In this document: positions 35,339 to 45,000 of the stretch, piece by piece
Position numbering within the stretch: position 1 is the stretch's first letter
Layout: each line of letters begins with the position of its first letter
Assembly (NCBI GenBank): GCA_038240605.1
Contig: JBBSDP010000011.1
Location: forward strand, 43,184 to 107,183
Source: JBBSDP01 sp038240605
Lineage (GTDB): Bacteria > Planctomycetota > Phycisphaerae > Tepidisphaerales > Tepidisphaeraceae
Reading direction: 5' to 3'
Length of the DNA: 64,000 bases
The notes under the pieces: generated by a model
Database searches by the model: none
What the model saw: the letters and a program-made list of their open reading frames with translations, nothing else
Told to the model about the DNA's origin: nothing
Made by a program: the position numbers and the translations under genes

Positions 35339-36919
35339 ATGACAACGATGTCTGGCAAGAATGGAATCGTCTACCTCGTCGGCGCGGGACCGGGGGATCC
35401 GGAGCTCATCACCGTGCGCGGGGCGCAGCTTCTCGGCAGCGCAGATGTGGTCGTCTACGACGCCCTGGCCAACCCGCAATTGCTCAGCCATTGTCCGCCG
35501 GGCGCGGACGTGATTTACGTCGGCAAGAAGGCCTCCGCCCATTCGTTCACACAGGAGGCGATCAACGCATTGCTGGTCGAAAAGGCGGCGAGCGGTAAAT
35601 CGGTCGTGCGCCTCAAGGGAGGCGATCCGTTCGTCTTTGGCCGCGGCGGGGAAGAGTGCGAGGCGCTTGTTTCCGCCGGAATTCCGTTCGAAGTCGTGCC
35701 TGGCATCACCGCCGCCATCGCGGCACCGGCGTATGCCGGCATTCCCGTCACGCACCGGGATTTCAACTCGAGCTTCACGCTGATCACCGGTCATGAGAAG
35801 GAAGAGCAATATCAGGAACCCGAGGCCCAGGCGCGCCCGGCGGGGGCCGGCTCGTCCGATGTGGACTGGACGGCAATCGCCAGGCTGTCCTGCCTCGCCT
35901 TCTACATGGGGGTGAAGTCGCTGCCGCGCATCTGCGCCCGCCTTATCGAAAACGGGATGCCCCAGGGCACCCCCGCCGCCACGATCGCCCAGGGGACGAC
36001 ACCCCGGCAGCAGACCGTGGTCGGGACCCTGGCGGACCTGCCGCGGCGCGTGAGCGACGCGGGGTTGCGGCCGCCGGCGCTCACCATCGTGGGTCGAGTC
36101 GTCTCACTGCGGGACACGCTCAACTGGTTCGAACGGCGGCCCCTCTTCGGGCAGACCGTGGTGGTGACTCGCACGCGACAGCAGGCGAGCGAACTCACGC
36201 AACGCCTCGCCGGGGCGGGCGCGAGCGTCATCGAAGCCCCGACCATCGAGCTGGCGCGGCCCGGCGAGTGGTCGGCGGTCGATGAATCGCTCGAGCGGAT
36301 CAGCGAATACGACTGGGTCGTCTTCACCAGCGCCAACGGCGTCCACTTCGTCAAAGATCGCCTGCTGGAAACCGGACAGGACGCCCGCAACTTCGCCGGC
36401 GTACGAATCGCCGCAATTGGCGAGGCCACCGCCGACGCGATCGGCAAGGCGCTCTGCCTTCGCGTGGACCTGTGCCCCGAATCGTTCGTCGCCGAGGCGC
36501 TGGCCGACGCGCTGGCGGCCGCGAACGAGATCCAGGGCCGCCGGTACCTGCTGCTCCGCGCGGACATCGCTCGGGCGATCCTCCGCGAGCGGCTCGAACA
36601 GGGCGGCGCCGCCGCGGTCGATGACATCTCCGTCTACGAATCCCGACCGGCGTCGTCGCTCCCGCCGGCGCTCGTCGATGCCCTGGGCGCCCGGCAAGTC
36701 AACTGGATCACCTTCACCAGCAGCAGCACCGCGCGCAACCTCGTCGGCCTGCTCGGCCCCGACTATCGCGCCACGCTCGCCGGCGTAAAGCTGGCCAGCA
36801 TCGGCCCCATCACCACCCGCACGCTCCAGGACCTGGGGCTCGAGCCGGACGTGCAGGCGGAACGTTATACGATCGATGGATTGGTCGATGCGATGCTGGC
36901 GCGGGTTGGGCAAAAATGA
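35339..36919 (+). CDS. Bifunctional uroporphyrinogen-III C-methyltransferase / uroporphyrinogen-III synthase (CobA-HemD fusion)
   Basis: 526 residues from ATG 35339. Residues 1-250 are the SUMT methylase: 'VYLVGAGPGDPELITVRG', 'VRLKGGDPFVFGRGGEE' and 'VVPGITAAIAAPAYAGIPVTHRD' are the classical SAM and substrate motifs. Residues about 265-526 are HemD-like, with the paired domains 'GQTVVVTRTRQQASELTQRL' and 'VNWITFTSSSTARNLVGLLG'. The fusion makes uroporphyrinogen III from hydroxymethylbilane and methylates it to precorrin-2, channelling to siroheme or B12. Such fusions are known in several phyla. No other tetrapyrrole genes are next to it. Confidence 0.93.
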   Translation: MTTMSGKNGIVYLVGAGPGDPELITVRGAQLLGSADVVVYDALANPQLLSHCPPGADVIYVGKKASAHSFTQEAINALLVEKAASGKSVVRLKGGDPFVFGRGGEECEALVSAGIPFEVVPGITAAIAAPAYAGIPVTHRDFNSSFTLITGHEKEEQYQEPEAQARPAGAGSSDVDWTAIARLSCLAFYMGVKSLPRICARLIENGMPQGTPAATIAQGTTPRQQTVVGTLADLPRRVSDAGLRPPALTIVGRVVSLRDTLNWFERRPLFGQTVVVTRTRQQASELTQRLAGAGASVIEAPTIELARPGEWSAVDESLERISEYDWVVFTSANGVHFVKDRLLETGQDARNFAGVRIAAIGEATADAIGKALCLRVDLCPESFVAEALADALAAANEIQGRRYLLLRADIARAILRERLEQGGAAAVDDISVYESRPASSLPPALVDALGARQVNWITFTSSSTARNLVGLLGPDYRATLAGVKLASIGPITTRTLQDLGLEPDVQAERYTIDGLVDAMLARVGQK

Positions 36920-36984
36920 GTCGCGTCGCATATCATTTCAGTTGAACTCGCGCGGCGACGCAATTTGACGTTCTGGGGATTGCA

Positions 36985-37293
36985 ATGATCCGCACCTATC
37001 ACGGAATTTCGTTCGATGGCGATCGCATCGCCGAATTTTGCCGCCGTCACCAGGTCACCCGCTTCAGTTTGTTCGGCTTCATTGCGCGCGAAGATTTTGG
37101 GCCGACGAGCGACATCGACATTCTCCTCGAGTTCGGCTCCAGCGGAACGCCGAGCCTGTTGGATCTCGGCGGAATGGTAATTGAGCTGACGGAAATGCTG
37201 GGCCGGCAAGTCGATTTGAAGACGTGGGGTTTCATGTCCGAACCGGTGCGACGGCGCGTCGAGCTGCAACGACAGGTGCAGTATGCCGCGTAG
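36985..37293 (+). CDS. Minimal nucleotidyltransferase (MNT) domain protein
   Basis: 102 residues with the MNT/MntA pattern: a leading helix, then 'LFGFIAREDFGPTSDIDILLEF', whose DxD metal motif is intact. The usual GS of the G-S-x10-DxD signature reads G-F. In HEPN-MNT systems such proteins neutralise a HEPN toxin by AMP transfer; no HEPN gene (normally adjacent and about 130-150 residues) is found on either side. It is therefore a solitary or relic antitoxin-like gene upstream of the ParDE pair. Confidence 0.75.
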   Translation: MIRTYHGISFDGDRIAEFCRRHQVTRFSLFGFIAREDFGPTSDIDILLEFGSSGTPSLLDLGGMVIELTEMLGRQVDLKTWGFMSEPVRRRVELQRQVQYAA

Positions 37294-37341
37294 TGCAGTC
37301 ACGAGTTGGGCAGGCATAACAACAGATGCTATAATTTGTTA

Positions 37342-37659
37342 ATGCGATCACCCACGAATCTCAATGTTTCACTCACGTCACGCCTCATGGACCTCGTTCG
37401 CGATCGGGTTAAAAGCGGCCGATATCAATCCGCCAGCGAAGTCGTCCGAGAGGGCCTGCGGCTACTTGAGGAGCGCGACGAAAGAAGCGGAATAGATTGG
37501 TCTGAAGTGCGCGGGAAAGTGGCTGAAGCTCGCGCGGAGATGAAAGCTGGCATGGGAATCCCTGCCGATGTATTCCGAGAGAATATGAGCCGCTTCACCC
37601 GAGAACTGAAAGCCGAACGTACCACTTCGAAGCCGCGCAGACGTGGCAGGAAGTCATGA
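37342..37659 (+). CDS. ParD-family antitoxin
   Basis: 105 residues from ATG 37342, the first start after an AT-rich promoter-like stretch (CTATAATTTGTTA just before it). N-terminal ribbon-helix-helix 'NLNVSLTSRLMDLVRDRVKSGRYQSASEVVREGLRLL' pattern is typical of ParD. The basic C-terminus is longer than usual. It overlaps the toxin start by 4 bases (ATGA at 37656). It should neutralise the ParE toxin and repress its own promoter. Confidence 0.85.
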   Translation: MRSPTNLNVSLTSRLMDLVRDRVKSGRYQSASEVVREGLRLLEERDERSGIDWSEVRGKVAEARAEMKAGMGIPADVFRENMSRFTRELKAERTTSKPRRRGRKS

Positions 37660-37958
37660 TCAGCTTTGTGGTTGCGCCGGCCGCCGAGCGCGACCTCAAA
37701 CAGATTTACGGCTACATCACAAGCCACAGTGTTCGCAATGCTGATCGGGGGTTGGCAAGATTTCTTCAGCAATTCGATAGCATTGGAAAAATGCCTGGTA
37801 TTGGGCATCGTCGCCCGGAGCTGAACGACCCCTCGCTGCGGGTCTCATCCGTCTATAAGTACCTTGTCATTTACGATGCGACGCGGAGGCCAGTCGAAAT
37901 CCTACGGATCATTCATGGTGCGATGGATCTGCAACGTGAATTTTCCAAACGTCGTTAA
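37656..37958 (+). CDS. ParE/RelE-family toxin
   Basis: 100 residues. 'FVVAPAAERDLKQIYGYITSHS' is the typical N-terminal helix pair, 'MPGIGHRRPELNDPSLRV' the central strand-turn, and 'YLVIYDATRRPVEILRIIHGAMDL' the C-terminal strands with the HGARDL-like motif (HGAMDL). Members are gyrase or ribosome-directed toxins. The gene is coupled to the antitoxin by overlap and ends 47 bp before the end of the convergent methyltransferase gene. It is complete, unlike the ParE stub at 4611. Confidence 0.87.
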   Translation: MISFVVAPAAERDLKQIYGYITSHSVRNADRGLARFLQQFDSIGKMPGIGHRRPELNDPSLRVSSVYKYLVIYDATRRPVEILRIIHGAMDLQREFSKRR

Positions 37959-38005
37959 TGCTGCGGCTATCCTGGCGTTCGGAAATGTGCCGAATGACTG
38001 CTCAG

Positions 38006-38941
38006 CTACTTTCCCACGGCCTCTGCTCCGCTTCTCGCCAAAGGACGCGATGGCTCCGATTCAAACCGCCGGTTGCTGATCCGCCGCAACAGGTGGACGG
38101 GGAAGAAGGGCCACGCCGCGACACGACCGACCCACAGGATCGGCGCCGTCAACCGGATCGGGATGGTCCATCCCGACGCATGCGAGGAACCATCGGCCGC
38201 GGGTTTTTCGACAACGACCGGGAACCAGGTGAACCGCCCGCCGACCAGGCGCAGCCCCGCCTCCTGGTAGAGTCGCAGGCTTCCGCTGAAACGGCGGTTG
38301 CCGCGCAGGTGCGTCGGATACCACGGGAGCAGCATGAAGAACGGGGCGCTCACGTACAGCCGGCCGCCCGGACGCAGGTAGGACGCGATCTGCTTCACCA
38401 TCGCCGGCGGATCCGGCACGTGCTCGAGCACGTCGAAGCAGATGACGGCGTCAAATGCTTCGTGCGGGATCTCCGACGGCTCGGTCAGCACGGGGATCTT
38501 CGCCCCCTTCCGCTCGAACATCTTTCGCGCGAATCGCTCGCTCAATCCGGCCAGCTCGAAATAGGTGACACGGTGTCCCTTCTGGGCAAGGTGCAGGCAA
38601 TCGAAACCCATTCCGTCGCCGATCCCCAGTACATCTAACGGCTCTCCTCGCCGTGACATATGCCGGACCGTCCAGCGGCGCAGCTGTGCCTTGGCGCTGT
38701 TGCGGCTCCAGACGGCCAGCTCGTAGAGGAATGCGCTGGTCGAGCCGTAAAAGGCTTCGAGGTGTTTCCCCCAGACGTAGCGCGGGCCGCCACCCCGGGC
38801 CGCGAAATCATCGGCGACGGTCCGGCCCGGGTGCTGGCGCTCGTGCTCCAGTTTTTCCAGGACTAGGGAAAGCGGCTCGGCCGTAACCTCGGCGATCAAC
38901 TCCCCCATCTGCTGAGCGTTGCGAAGCGGGTCGAATACCAT
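38006..38941 (-). CDS. Class I SAM-dependent methyltransferase
   Basis: 311 residues from ATG 38941, which has GAGAGG four bases upstream. SAM motif I appears as 'LDVLGIGDGMGFDCLHLA' at about residue 98, motif II/III as 'FDAVICFDVLEHVPDP' and 'LRPGGRLYVSAPFF'. The N-terminal 95 residues are helical and the last 90 include hydrophobic and basic stretches. Related proteins methylate small molecules or lipid/sugar groups; the substrate is unknown. The gene is monocistronic and converges on the ParDE pair. Confidence 0.87.
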   Translation of the reverse strand: MVFDPLRNAQQMGELIAEVTAEPLSLVLEKLEHERQHPGRTVADDFAARGGGPRYVWGKHLEAFYGSTSAFLYELAVWSRNSAKAQLRRWTVRHMSRRGEPLDVLGIGDGMGFDCLHLAQKGHRVTYFELAGLSERFARKMFERKGAKIPVLTEPSEIPHEAFDAVICFDVLEHVPDPPAMVKQIASYLRPGGRLYVSAPFFMLLPWYPTHLRGNRRFSGSLRLYQEAGLRLVGGRFTWFPVVVEKPAADGSSHASGWTIPIRLTAPILWVGRVAAWPFFPVHLLRRISNRRFESEPSRPLARSGAEAVGK

Positions 38942-39102
38942 GTGGCCTCTCATCCATATGCGGCCCCGGCGGCAAGGTAAGGAAGTTAAACCGATCCGTC
39001 GCAGGAGGCAACCGCACTCGCGTGCAATGTCGCGTGCAACAGCGCGCCGGTCGTGAGTTCCAACGGATCCTGGTGACGACATATCCGCATTGCTTCTCGT
39101 AG

Positions 39103-39121
39103 CACGGGCGCCTCGCCCGTG
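39103..39121. repeat. REP-like palindrome (second copy type)
   Basis: CACGGGCG (39103-39110) and CGCCCGTG (39114-39121) form a perfect 8-bp stem with loop CCT. The arms differ from the 2295 copy by one compensated base pair. It lies in the 281-bp gap between the leftward methyltransferase and hemolysin III genes; the rest of that gap holds no gene that I can support. Confidence 0.55.
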
Positions 39122-39222
39122 GCCTGGAAGCCAACACGGGCAAGGCGACCGTGCAACGAGCAACGAATTCGCGTGTCACTAAAATTGAGCATTTCACGAC
39201 ATGCGAGTGCATCGCCGTGGCC

Positions 39223-39870
39223 TTATGCCACGAATTGGTAGATCAGGATGAAGTGACACGCGCTGCCGACCAGCACCAGCACGTGCCACAGGTCGTGTGC
39301 CTCGAAGATGCCGCGACATAGATTCGGGCGGTTGGTGGCGAAGATCACCGCGCCCACGGAATAAGCCACGCCGCCGCCGAGTAGCCAGGCGAGCGCCGCG
39401 TTCGGAAGTGCGTCATAGACCGGGCCGGCCACGGACAGCGCCAGCCACCCCATCACCACATAAGTTGCGATGCGCAGTCCCCACGAATGGTCGCGCACCC
39501 GCGTCACGTAGGCGATCCCCGCCGCCGCGAGTACCCACTCCGCCGCCAGAACCGGCCATCCCCACCGGCTGCCCAGCGTGAACAGGCACAACGGCGTGTA
39601 CGTCCCGGCGATCAGCAGAAAAATGGCCGACAGGTCAAACCGATCGAGCCGGCTGGAATTCACGTCGGAGCAGCGAATGGAATGACTCAGCGCGCTGGCG
39701 AGATAGAGGATGATCAGCGAACCGCCGTAGATCGAGAATCCGATGATGTAAGCCGGCCGTCCCTGCGCCACACGCAGCAATGCGACCAGCGCCGCCACCG
39801 AAAGCAAAACGCCAACCCAATGCGACAGGGCCGGAAACGGGTCCTTAATGCAACGCCGGACGAGTTGCAT
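39223..39870 (-). CDS. Hemolysin III family (PAQR-like) membrane protein
   Basis: 215 residues from ATG 39870 with AAGGTG upstream. Seven hydrophobic helices and the family metal site: His and Asp in 'ALSHSIRCSD', then 'EAHDLWHVLVLVGSACHF' (HxxxH and final His) near the C-terminus. Homologues (TrhA/YqfA) are inner-membrane proteins with roles in membrane homeostasis; haemolysis is a historical name. It is downstream of the TetR gene by 109 bp on the same strand, so it might be co-transcribed. Confidence 0.9.
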   Translation of the reverse strand: MQLVRRCIKDPFPALSHWVGVLLSVAALVALLRVAQGRPAYIIGFSIYGGSLIILYLASALSHSIRCSDVNSSRLDRFDLSAIFLLIAGTYTPLCLFTLGSRWGWPVLAAEWVLAAAGIAYVTRVRDHSWGLRIATYVVMGWLALSVAGPVYDALPNAALAWLLGGGVAYSVGAVIFATNRPNLCRGIFEAHDLWHVLVLVGSACHFILIYQFVA

Positions 39871-39979
39871 CTTCACACCTTCAGTAGGACAGACATTCCG
39901 GTCTTTCAGGCAGTCGCGAACGCGGGCACACCTGCTCGCCGAGCGAATGCATTCTCCATCGCGTCGCCCCCACGATCCA

Positions 39980-40594
39980 TCACCGCCCCAGCTCCGACGC
40001 CAGATACCCTCCCAGCGCCGACTTGAATTGCTCGACCACCCAATCTCCAGCCTCCCGGTCTGACCGCGCATAGAGAAACATCAGGCCCTTGTTGATGTGC
40101 AGGATCACATCGGCGATGCGCATCGCCTTGGCGCGCTTCAATCGCGGCGCGTGGCTGACGAGCACGTCGGCCAGGCGCTCGCGCAGCAGCAGCCGTGTGC
40201 CGGGAGTGTGAGCGCTGGAGGGGGAATCCATCAGCGGAAGAAATTCCGGGTGACCCTTCATGAAGTTCACCATGATCTCCACGTAGCGCTCGACCAGTTC
40301 CGCCCGCGACAACGTTCCCGCCTGCGTCTGGAGCGCCCCCCACGCGCCGTCCACTTCGCGTCCGTATTCCGCGCACAACGCCCGCGCGACCGCGTCCTTG
40401 TTGGGGAAAAATTGATAAAGCGATCCGATCGACGCGCCGGCCCGGCGGGCGATCGCGCTCATCGTGGCGGCGTCATACCCTTCGCTGGCGATCACGCAGG
40501 CGGCCGCGGAAAGGAGCCCGGCCACGCGGCGCTCACCGCGCGGCTGGCAGGGAATACGGCGGGGTGAATTTGACAGCCGTGCGGCTCGAGTCAT
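39980..40594 (-). CDS. TetR-family transcriptional regulator
   Basis: 204 residues from ATG 40594. The HTH covers about residues 20-65: 'VIASEGYDAATMSAIARRAGASIGSLYQFFPNKDAVARAL' pattern (recognition helix SIGSLYQFFP). The C-terminal ligand domain is all-helical with 'YVEIMVNFMKGHPEFLPLM'. It is divergent from the RND efflux operon, and an inverted repeat sits between the genes next to its own start codon, so it probably represses both itself and the efflux genes, releasing on drug binding. Confidence 0.9.
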   Translation of the reverse strand: MTRAARLSNSPRRIPCQPRGERRVAGLLSAAACVIASEGYDAATMSAIARRAGASIGSLYQFFPNKDAVARALCAEYGREVDGAWGALQTQAGTLSRAELVERYVEIMVNFMKGHPEFLPLMDSPSSAHTPGTRLLLRERLADVLVSHAPRLKRAKAMRIADVILHINKGLMFLYARSDREAGDWVVEQFKSALGGYLASELGR

Positions 40595-40602
40595 ATAGTC
40601 GC

Positions 40603-40628
40603 CGAATGTGATGATACCCTCACATTCG
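40603..40628. promoter_or_regulatory. Palindromic operator candidate for the TetR regulator
   Basis: CGAATGTGA (40603-40611) and TCACATTCG (40620-40628) are perfect 9-bp inverted repeats with an 8-bp spacer, in the 115-bp gap between the divergent TetR and efflux genes. Size, symmetry and position are those of a TetR-type operator; the right half-site ends 81 bp before the efflux ATG and the left begins 8 bp after the regulator ATG. Confidence 0.7.
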
Positions 40629-40709
40629 CTCGTTTGTCCAGTAAGCGATTTGCGGGGATCGAACCAGGGAAGTTCATCGTCGTCGTGGTCGTCGAGAAGG
40701 AGACACGTC

Positions 40710-41996
40710 ATGAGTGGCCGGCGGAAGCTTGCGTGGCGAACATCGCTCGCCGCGGTCGCGGTCACCCTCACGATCGCCTTGGCCGTCTCGCTGGTCGCCG
40801 GATGCGGCCACCCGGCCGCTCCGCCTCCGCCTCCACCGCCGCCCGTTTCAATCACACGGCCGATGGAGAAGGAAGTGATCGAATGGGACGAGTACACCGG
40901 CACGCTTCAGTCGCCCGAGACGGCCACCGTTGCGGCGCGGGTCAGCGGATTCGTCGAGAAGGCGGATTTCAAGGAAGGGACGATCGTCCACGCCGGCGAC
41001 TTGCTCTTCATCATCGACCCGCGCCCCTATCAGGCGGACCTGGACAATAAGATCGCGGCGGTCGCGCAGGCCCAGTCGCAGGCCGACCAGGCCAAGGTTC
41101 ACTACGACCGCTATGCCAAGGTTCGCGGCACGCAGGCGATCTCGGAAGATGACTACGATGCCGCGAAAGCCTCTTACGCGCAGGCCTCTTCCGCCCTCGC
41201 CGCGGCCAGGGCGGCCACGCAAACCGCGCAGCTCAACCTGGAGTGGACGCGCGTCACGGCGCCGATCAACGGCCGAATCAGCCGTAAGTTCGTGACGCAG
41301 GGGAACCTCGTGAACGGCGGCGCCGGCCAGGCGACACAGCTCACCACCATCGTCTCCCTCGATCCGATCTACAGCTATTTCAACGTCCCCGGCCGCGCGT
41401 ACCTCAAATACCACGCCCTCTCGGAACAGGAGCGCCGTAGCGGTTCGGCGCGGGGGGATGTCCCCTGCTTCATGGAATTGGAGACCGAGGCGCGCTTTCC
41501 ACACGAAGGCGTTGTCGATTTCATGGACAACCAGATCGACCCGGGCACCGGGACGATGCAGATCCGCGGCGTGTTCCGCAACCCCAACGGCGAACTCCTG
41601 CCCGGGCTCTTCGCGCGCACGCGCATCCCCGGCAGTGCCCGCTATCGCACCATTCTGATCCCGGATGTGGCGGTGATGACCGATCAGGCCGAGAAATACC
41701 TCTTCGTCGTGGTCAAAGATAACGTCGTCGAGCGCCGAACCGTTGAGCTGGGAGCGGCGTTCGGCCCCCTTCGATCGATCAAGACGGGGGTCCAACTGGG
41801 AGAGCAGGTCATCGTCGAGGGACTGACGCAGGCGGCGCCGGGGCGACCCGTCCAGCCGAAGGAGGTCCCCTTCCCGCGCAATACCGACGAAGACCTGAGC
41901 GGCATCCAATCGCCGACCACCCGTGCCCTGCCGACGTCCGACCCGGCGTCGCAACCCGCGGAAGCGGCGCGGGCAACGACGCAGCCCGCCCGCTAA
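40710..41996 (+). CDS. RND efflux periplasmic adaptor (membrane fusion protein)
   Basis: 428 residues from ATG 40710, with the strong AAGGAG nine bases upstream. A lipoprotein signal ends in Cys ('SLVAGC') followed by a poly-Pro stretch. Then come the lipoyl/barrel-sandwich half 'ARVSGFVEKADFKEGTIVHAGDLLFIID', an alpha-hairpin rich in Ala/Gln (about 110-170), the second lipoyl half 'VTAPINGRISRKFVTQGNLV', the beta-barrel, and a membrane-proximal domain. A Thr/Ala/Gln-rich tail of about 35 residues ends the protein. It links the inner-membrane pump to the outer-membrane channel. First gene of a three-gene operon, 9 bp ahead of the pump gene. Confidence 0.93.
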   Translation: MSGRRKLAWRTSLAAVAVTLTIALAVSLVAGCGHPAAPPPPPPPPVSITRPMEKEVIEWDEYTGTLQSPETATVAARVSGFVEKADFKEGTIVHAGDLLFIIDPRPYQADLDNKIAAVAQAQSQADQAKVHYDRYAKVRGTQAISEDDYDAAKASYAQASSALAAARAATQTAQLNLEWTRVTAPINGRISRKFVTQGNLVNGGAGQATQLTTIVSLDPIYSYFNVPGRAYLKYHALSEQERRSGSARGDVPCFMELETEARFPHEGVVDFMDNQIDPGTGTMQIRGVFRNPNGELLPGLFARTRIPGSARYRTILIPDVAVMTDQAEKYLFVVVKDNVVERRTVELGAAFGPLRSIKTGVQLGEQVIVEGLTQAAPGRPVQPKEVPFPRNTDEDLSGIQSPTTRALPTSDPASQPAEAARATTQPAR

Positions 41997-42005
41997 GGGT
42001 GTCTC

Positions 42006-45000
42006 ATGAACATCGCCCATTTTTTCATCGACCGTCCGGTCTTTGCCGCCGTCCTCTCGATCGTCACGATCATTGCCGGCGCGCTGGCGATCTTCGCGCT
42101 GCCGATCTCGCAATATCCGGATATCGCCCCGCCCACCGTCACGATCAGCACTTCGTATCCAGGCGCGAACGCCGACACCGTCTCCAAGACCGTCGCCACG
42201 CCGATTGAAGAGCAGGTGAACGGCGTCGAGAACATGCTCTACATGTCGAGCCAGTGCACGAACGACGGCTCGATGCACCTGACGGTCACGTTCAAAGTGG
42301 GGACGAACCTGGACGTGGCGCAGGTGCAGGTGCAGAACCGCGTGGCGATCGCCCAGCCGCAGCTCCCCAGCGAAGTGCAGCTCCAGGGAATCACGGTCAA
42401 GAAGGCCTCTCCGAACATCACGCTCGTCGTCGCGGTCTACTCGCCCGAGGACACCCACGACCTGCTCTACCTGAGCAACTACGCGACGCTCCAGCTCAAG
42501 GACGAGATCGCCCGCCTGCCGGGCGTCGGCGACATCACGATCTTCGGCGCCCGCGATTACTCGATGCGGCTGTGGCTCGATCCCGACAAGCTCGCCGCAC
42601 GCGGCATCACCACGAGCGACGTGGTCGCGGCAGTCCGCGAGCAGAACGTGCAGGTGGCGGCGGGGATCATCGGCGGACCGCCCCTGCCGCCCGGCGCGGC
42701 GCAGTTCCAGTACACGGTCAGCGCCCAGGGCCGACTCACCGATCCCGAGCAATTCAACAACATCATCGTGAAGGTTGGTGACAACGGCCGCGTCACCTAC
42801 CTGCGCGACGTCGGACGCGCCGCGCTCGGCGCCGCCGATTACAGCACTTCCAACACCTACAACGGCCGCCCCGCCGTCGCGATCGCGATCTTCCAGCTCC
42901 CCGGCTCCAACGCGCTGCAGACCGCCAACGCCGTCTACAAGCGCATGAAGGAGCTGCGGCCCAAGTTCCCGCCCGGCGTTGAATATTCGCTCCCCTACGA
43001 CACGACGGTCTTCGTCCGCGACAGCATCGTGGACGTGACGCTGACGCTGCTGGAGGGCGTGGGGCTGGTGGCGCTGGTCGTGCTCGTCTTCCTTCAGAGC
43101 TGGCGGGCGGCGCTGGTGCCGATGCTGGCGATCCCCGTTTCGCTGGTCGGCACGTTCGCGGTCATGTGGCTGGCCGGGTTCTCGCTGAACAACCTCTCGC
43201 TGTTCGGCCTGATGCTGGCGATCGGCATCGTGGTGGACGACGCGATCGTCGTCGTCGAAAACGTCGAACGATGGGTGGAGCGCGGCGCCAGCCCGCGCGA
43301 GGCCGCCTATAAGGCGATGGACGAAGTGACCCCGGCGGTCATCGCGATCGCGTTCGGCCTCTCCGCGGTCTTCATCCCCGTGGCGTTCATCACCGGCATC
43401 ACCGGGCAGTTCTACCGGCAGTTCGCGCTCACGATCGCCTTCTCGACGCTCCTGTCGGCCTTCAACTCGCTGACGCTCAGCCCCGCCCTGTGCGTGCTGC
43501 TACTCAAGCCGCGCGGCGCGACGCGCGACTGGGGCACCCGGACGCTCAACTTCCTGCTCGGCTGGTTCTTCCGCCTTTTCAACCGCGGGTTCGACCGGCT
43601 GAACGGAACCTACATCTCCGCGCTGCGCCGCGTCGTGCGGTTCAGCGCCGTTGCCCTCCTGGCCTACGTCGGGCTGATCTTCCTGGCATACCTCGGCTTC
43701 AAGGCGGTCCCCAGCGGATTCATCCCCCAGCAGGACCAGGGTTACCTGATCATCAACCTCCAGATGCCCGACGCCGCCTCGATCGACCGCACCCAGGCGA
43801 CGCTCGCGGAGATGTCGAAGATCGCCACGAACATTAAGGGTGTGAAAGACCAGTTCACTGTCGCGGGGTTGTCGATCCTCTCCAACTCCACTTCCTCGGC
43901 GGCGGGCGTGATGTTCGTGACGCTCGACCCGTTCCACGATCGCGCCGGCAAAGCGGACGTTTCGGCCAACGCGATCATGGCCCGGCTGCGCCAGGCATTT
44001 GCACCCATCGAAGGGGGCTCGATCCTCGTCTTCCCACCGCCGCCGGTGAACGGCATCGGCAGTGCCGGCGGGTTCAAGATGCAGATCGAGGACCGCTCGG
44101 GACTCGGCACCCCCCAGCAGCTCGAAGGGGTCCTGCATCAGGTGATGGCGGAGGCGGGCAAGCGCCCGGAGGTGACCTCGCTCTTCTCCAGCTACCGTGC
44201 CAGCTTTCCGCAGCTCTACGCGAACGTCGATCGCGTCAAGGCCAAGCAGCAGAACGTAACCGTCACCAATCTCTTCCAGACGCTTCAGGTCTACCTGGGC
44301 GGCCTGTACATCAACGACTTCAACTTCCTCGGCCGCACCTGGCACGTGACGGCGCAGGCCGATGCCCCGTTCCGCGCCAAGGCGGCGGACGTCTCTCGCT
44401 TCGAAACCCGCAACCTCGCCGGGCAGATGGTCCCGCTCGGCGCCGTGATGGACCTGAAGGACATCACCGGCCCGGACCGGATCCAGCGGTATGACCTTTA
44501 CCTTTCCGCCGAGATCAACGGCGCTACTGCGCCTGGCTTCAGCAGCGGCCAGTCGCTGGCCGCGATGCAGCAGGTCGCCGACCAGGTGATGCCGGCGCAG
44601 TACAGCTTCGAGTGGACCGACCTCGCCTATCAGGAGAAGGCGGCGGGCAACACCGCGCTCTTCATATTCCCGCTGTGCATCCTCTTCGTCTGGCTCACCC
44701 ATTCGGCGGAATACGAGAGCTTCGCGCTCTCGACCGCGATCATCCTGATCGTCCCGATGTGCCTCCTGTGCGCGATCGCCGGCGTGTGGTTGCGCGGCAT
44801 GGACAACAACATCTTCACGCAGATCGGCCTGGTCGTGCTGGCCGGCATGAGCGTCAAGAACGCGGTGCTGATCGTGGAGTTCGCCAAGCAGCAGCAGGAG
44901 CATCACCCCGAGATGAAGGCCGCCGACGCCGCCATCGAGGCCGCGCGCCTCCGCCTGCGGCCCATCCTCATGACCAGCTTCGCGTTCATCTTCGGCGTAC

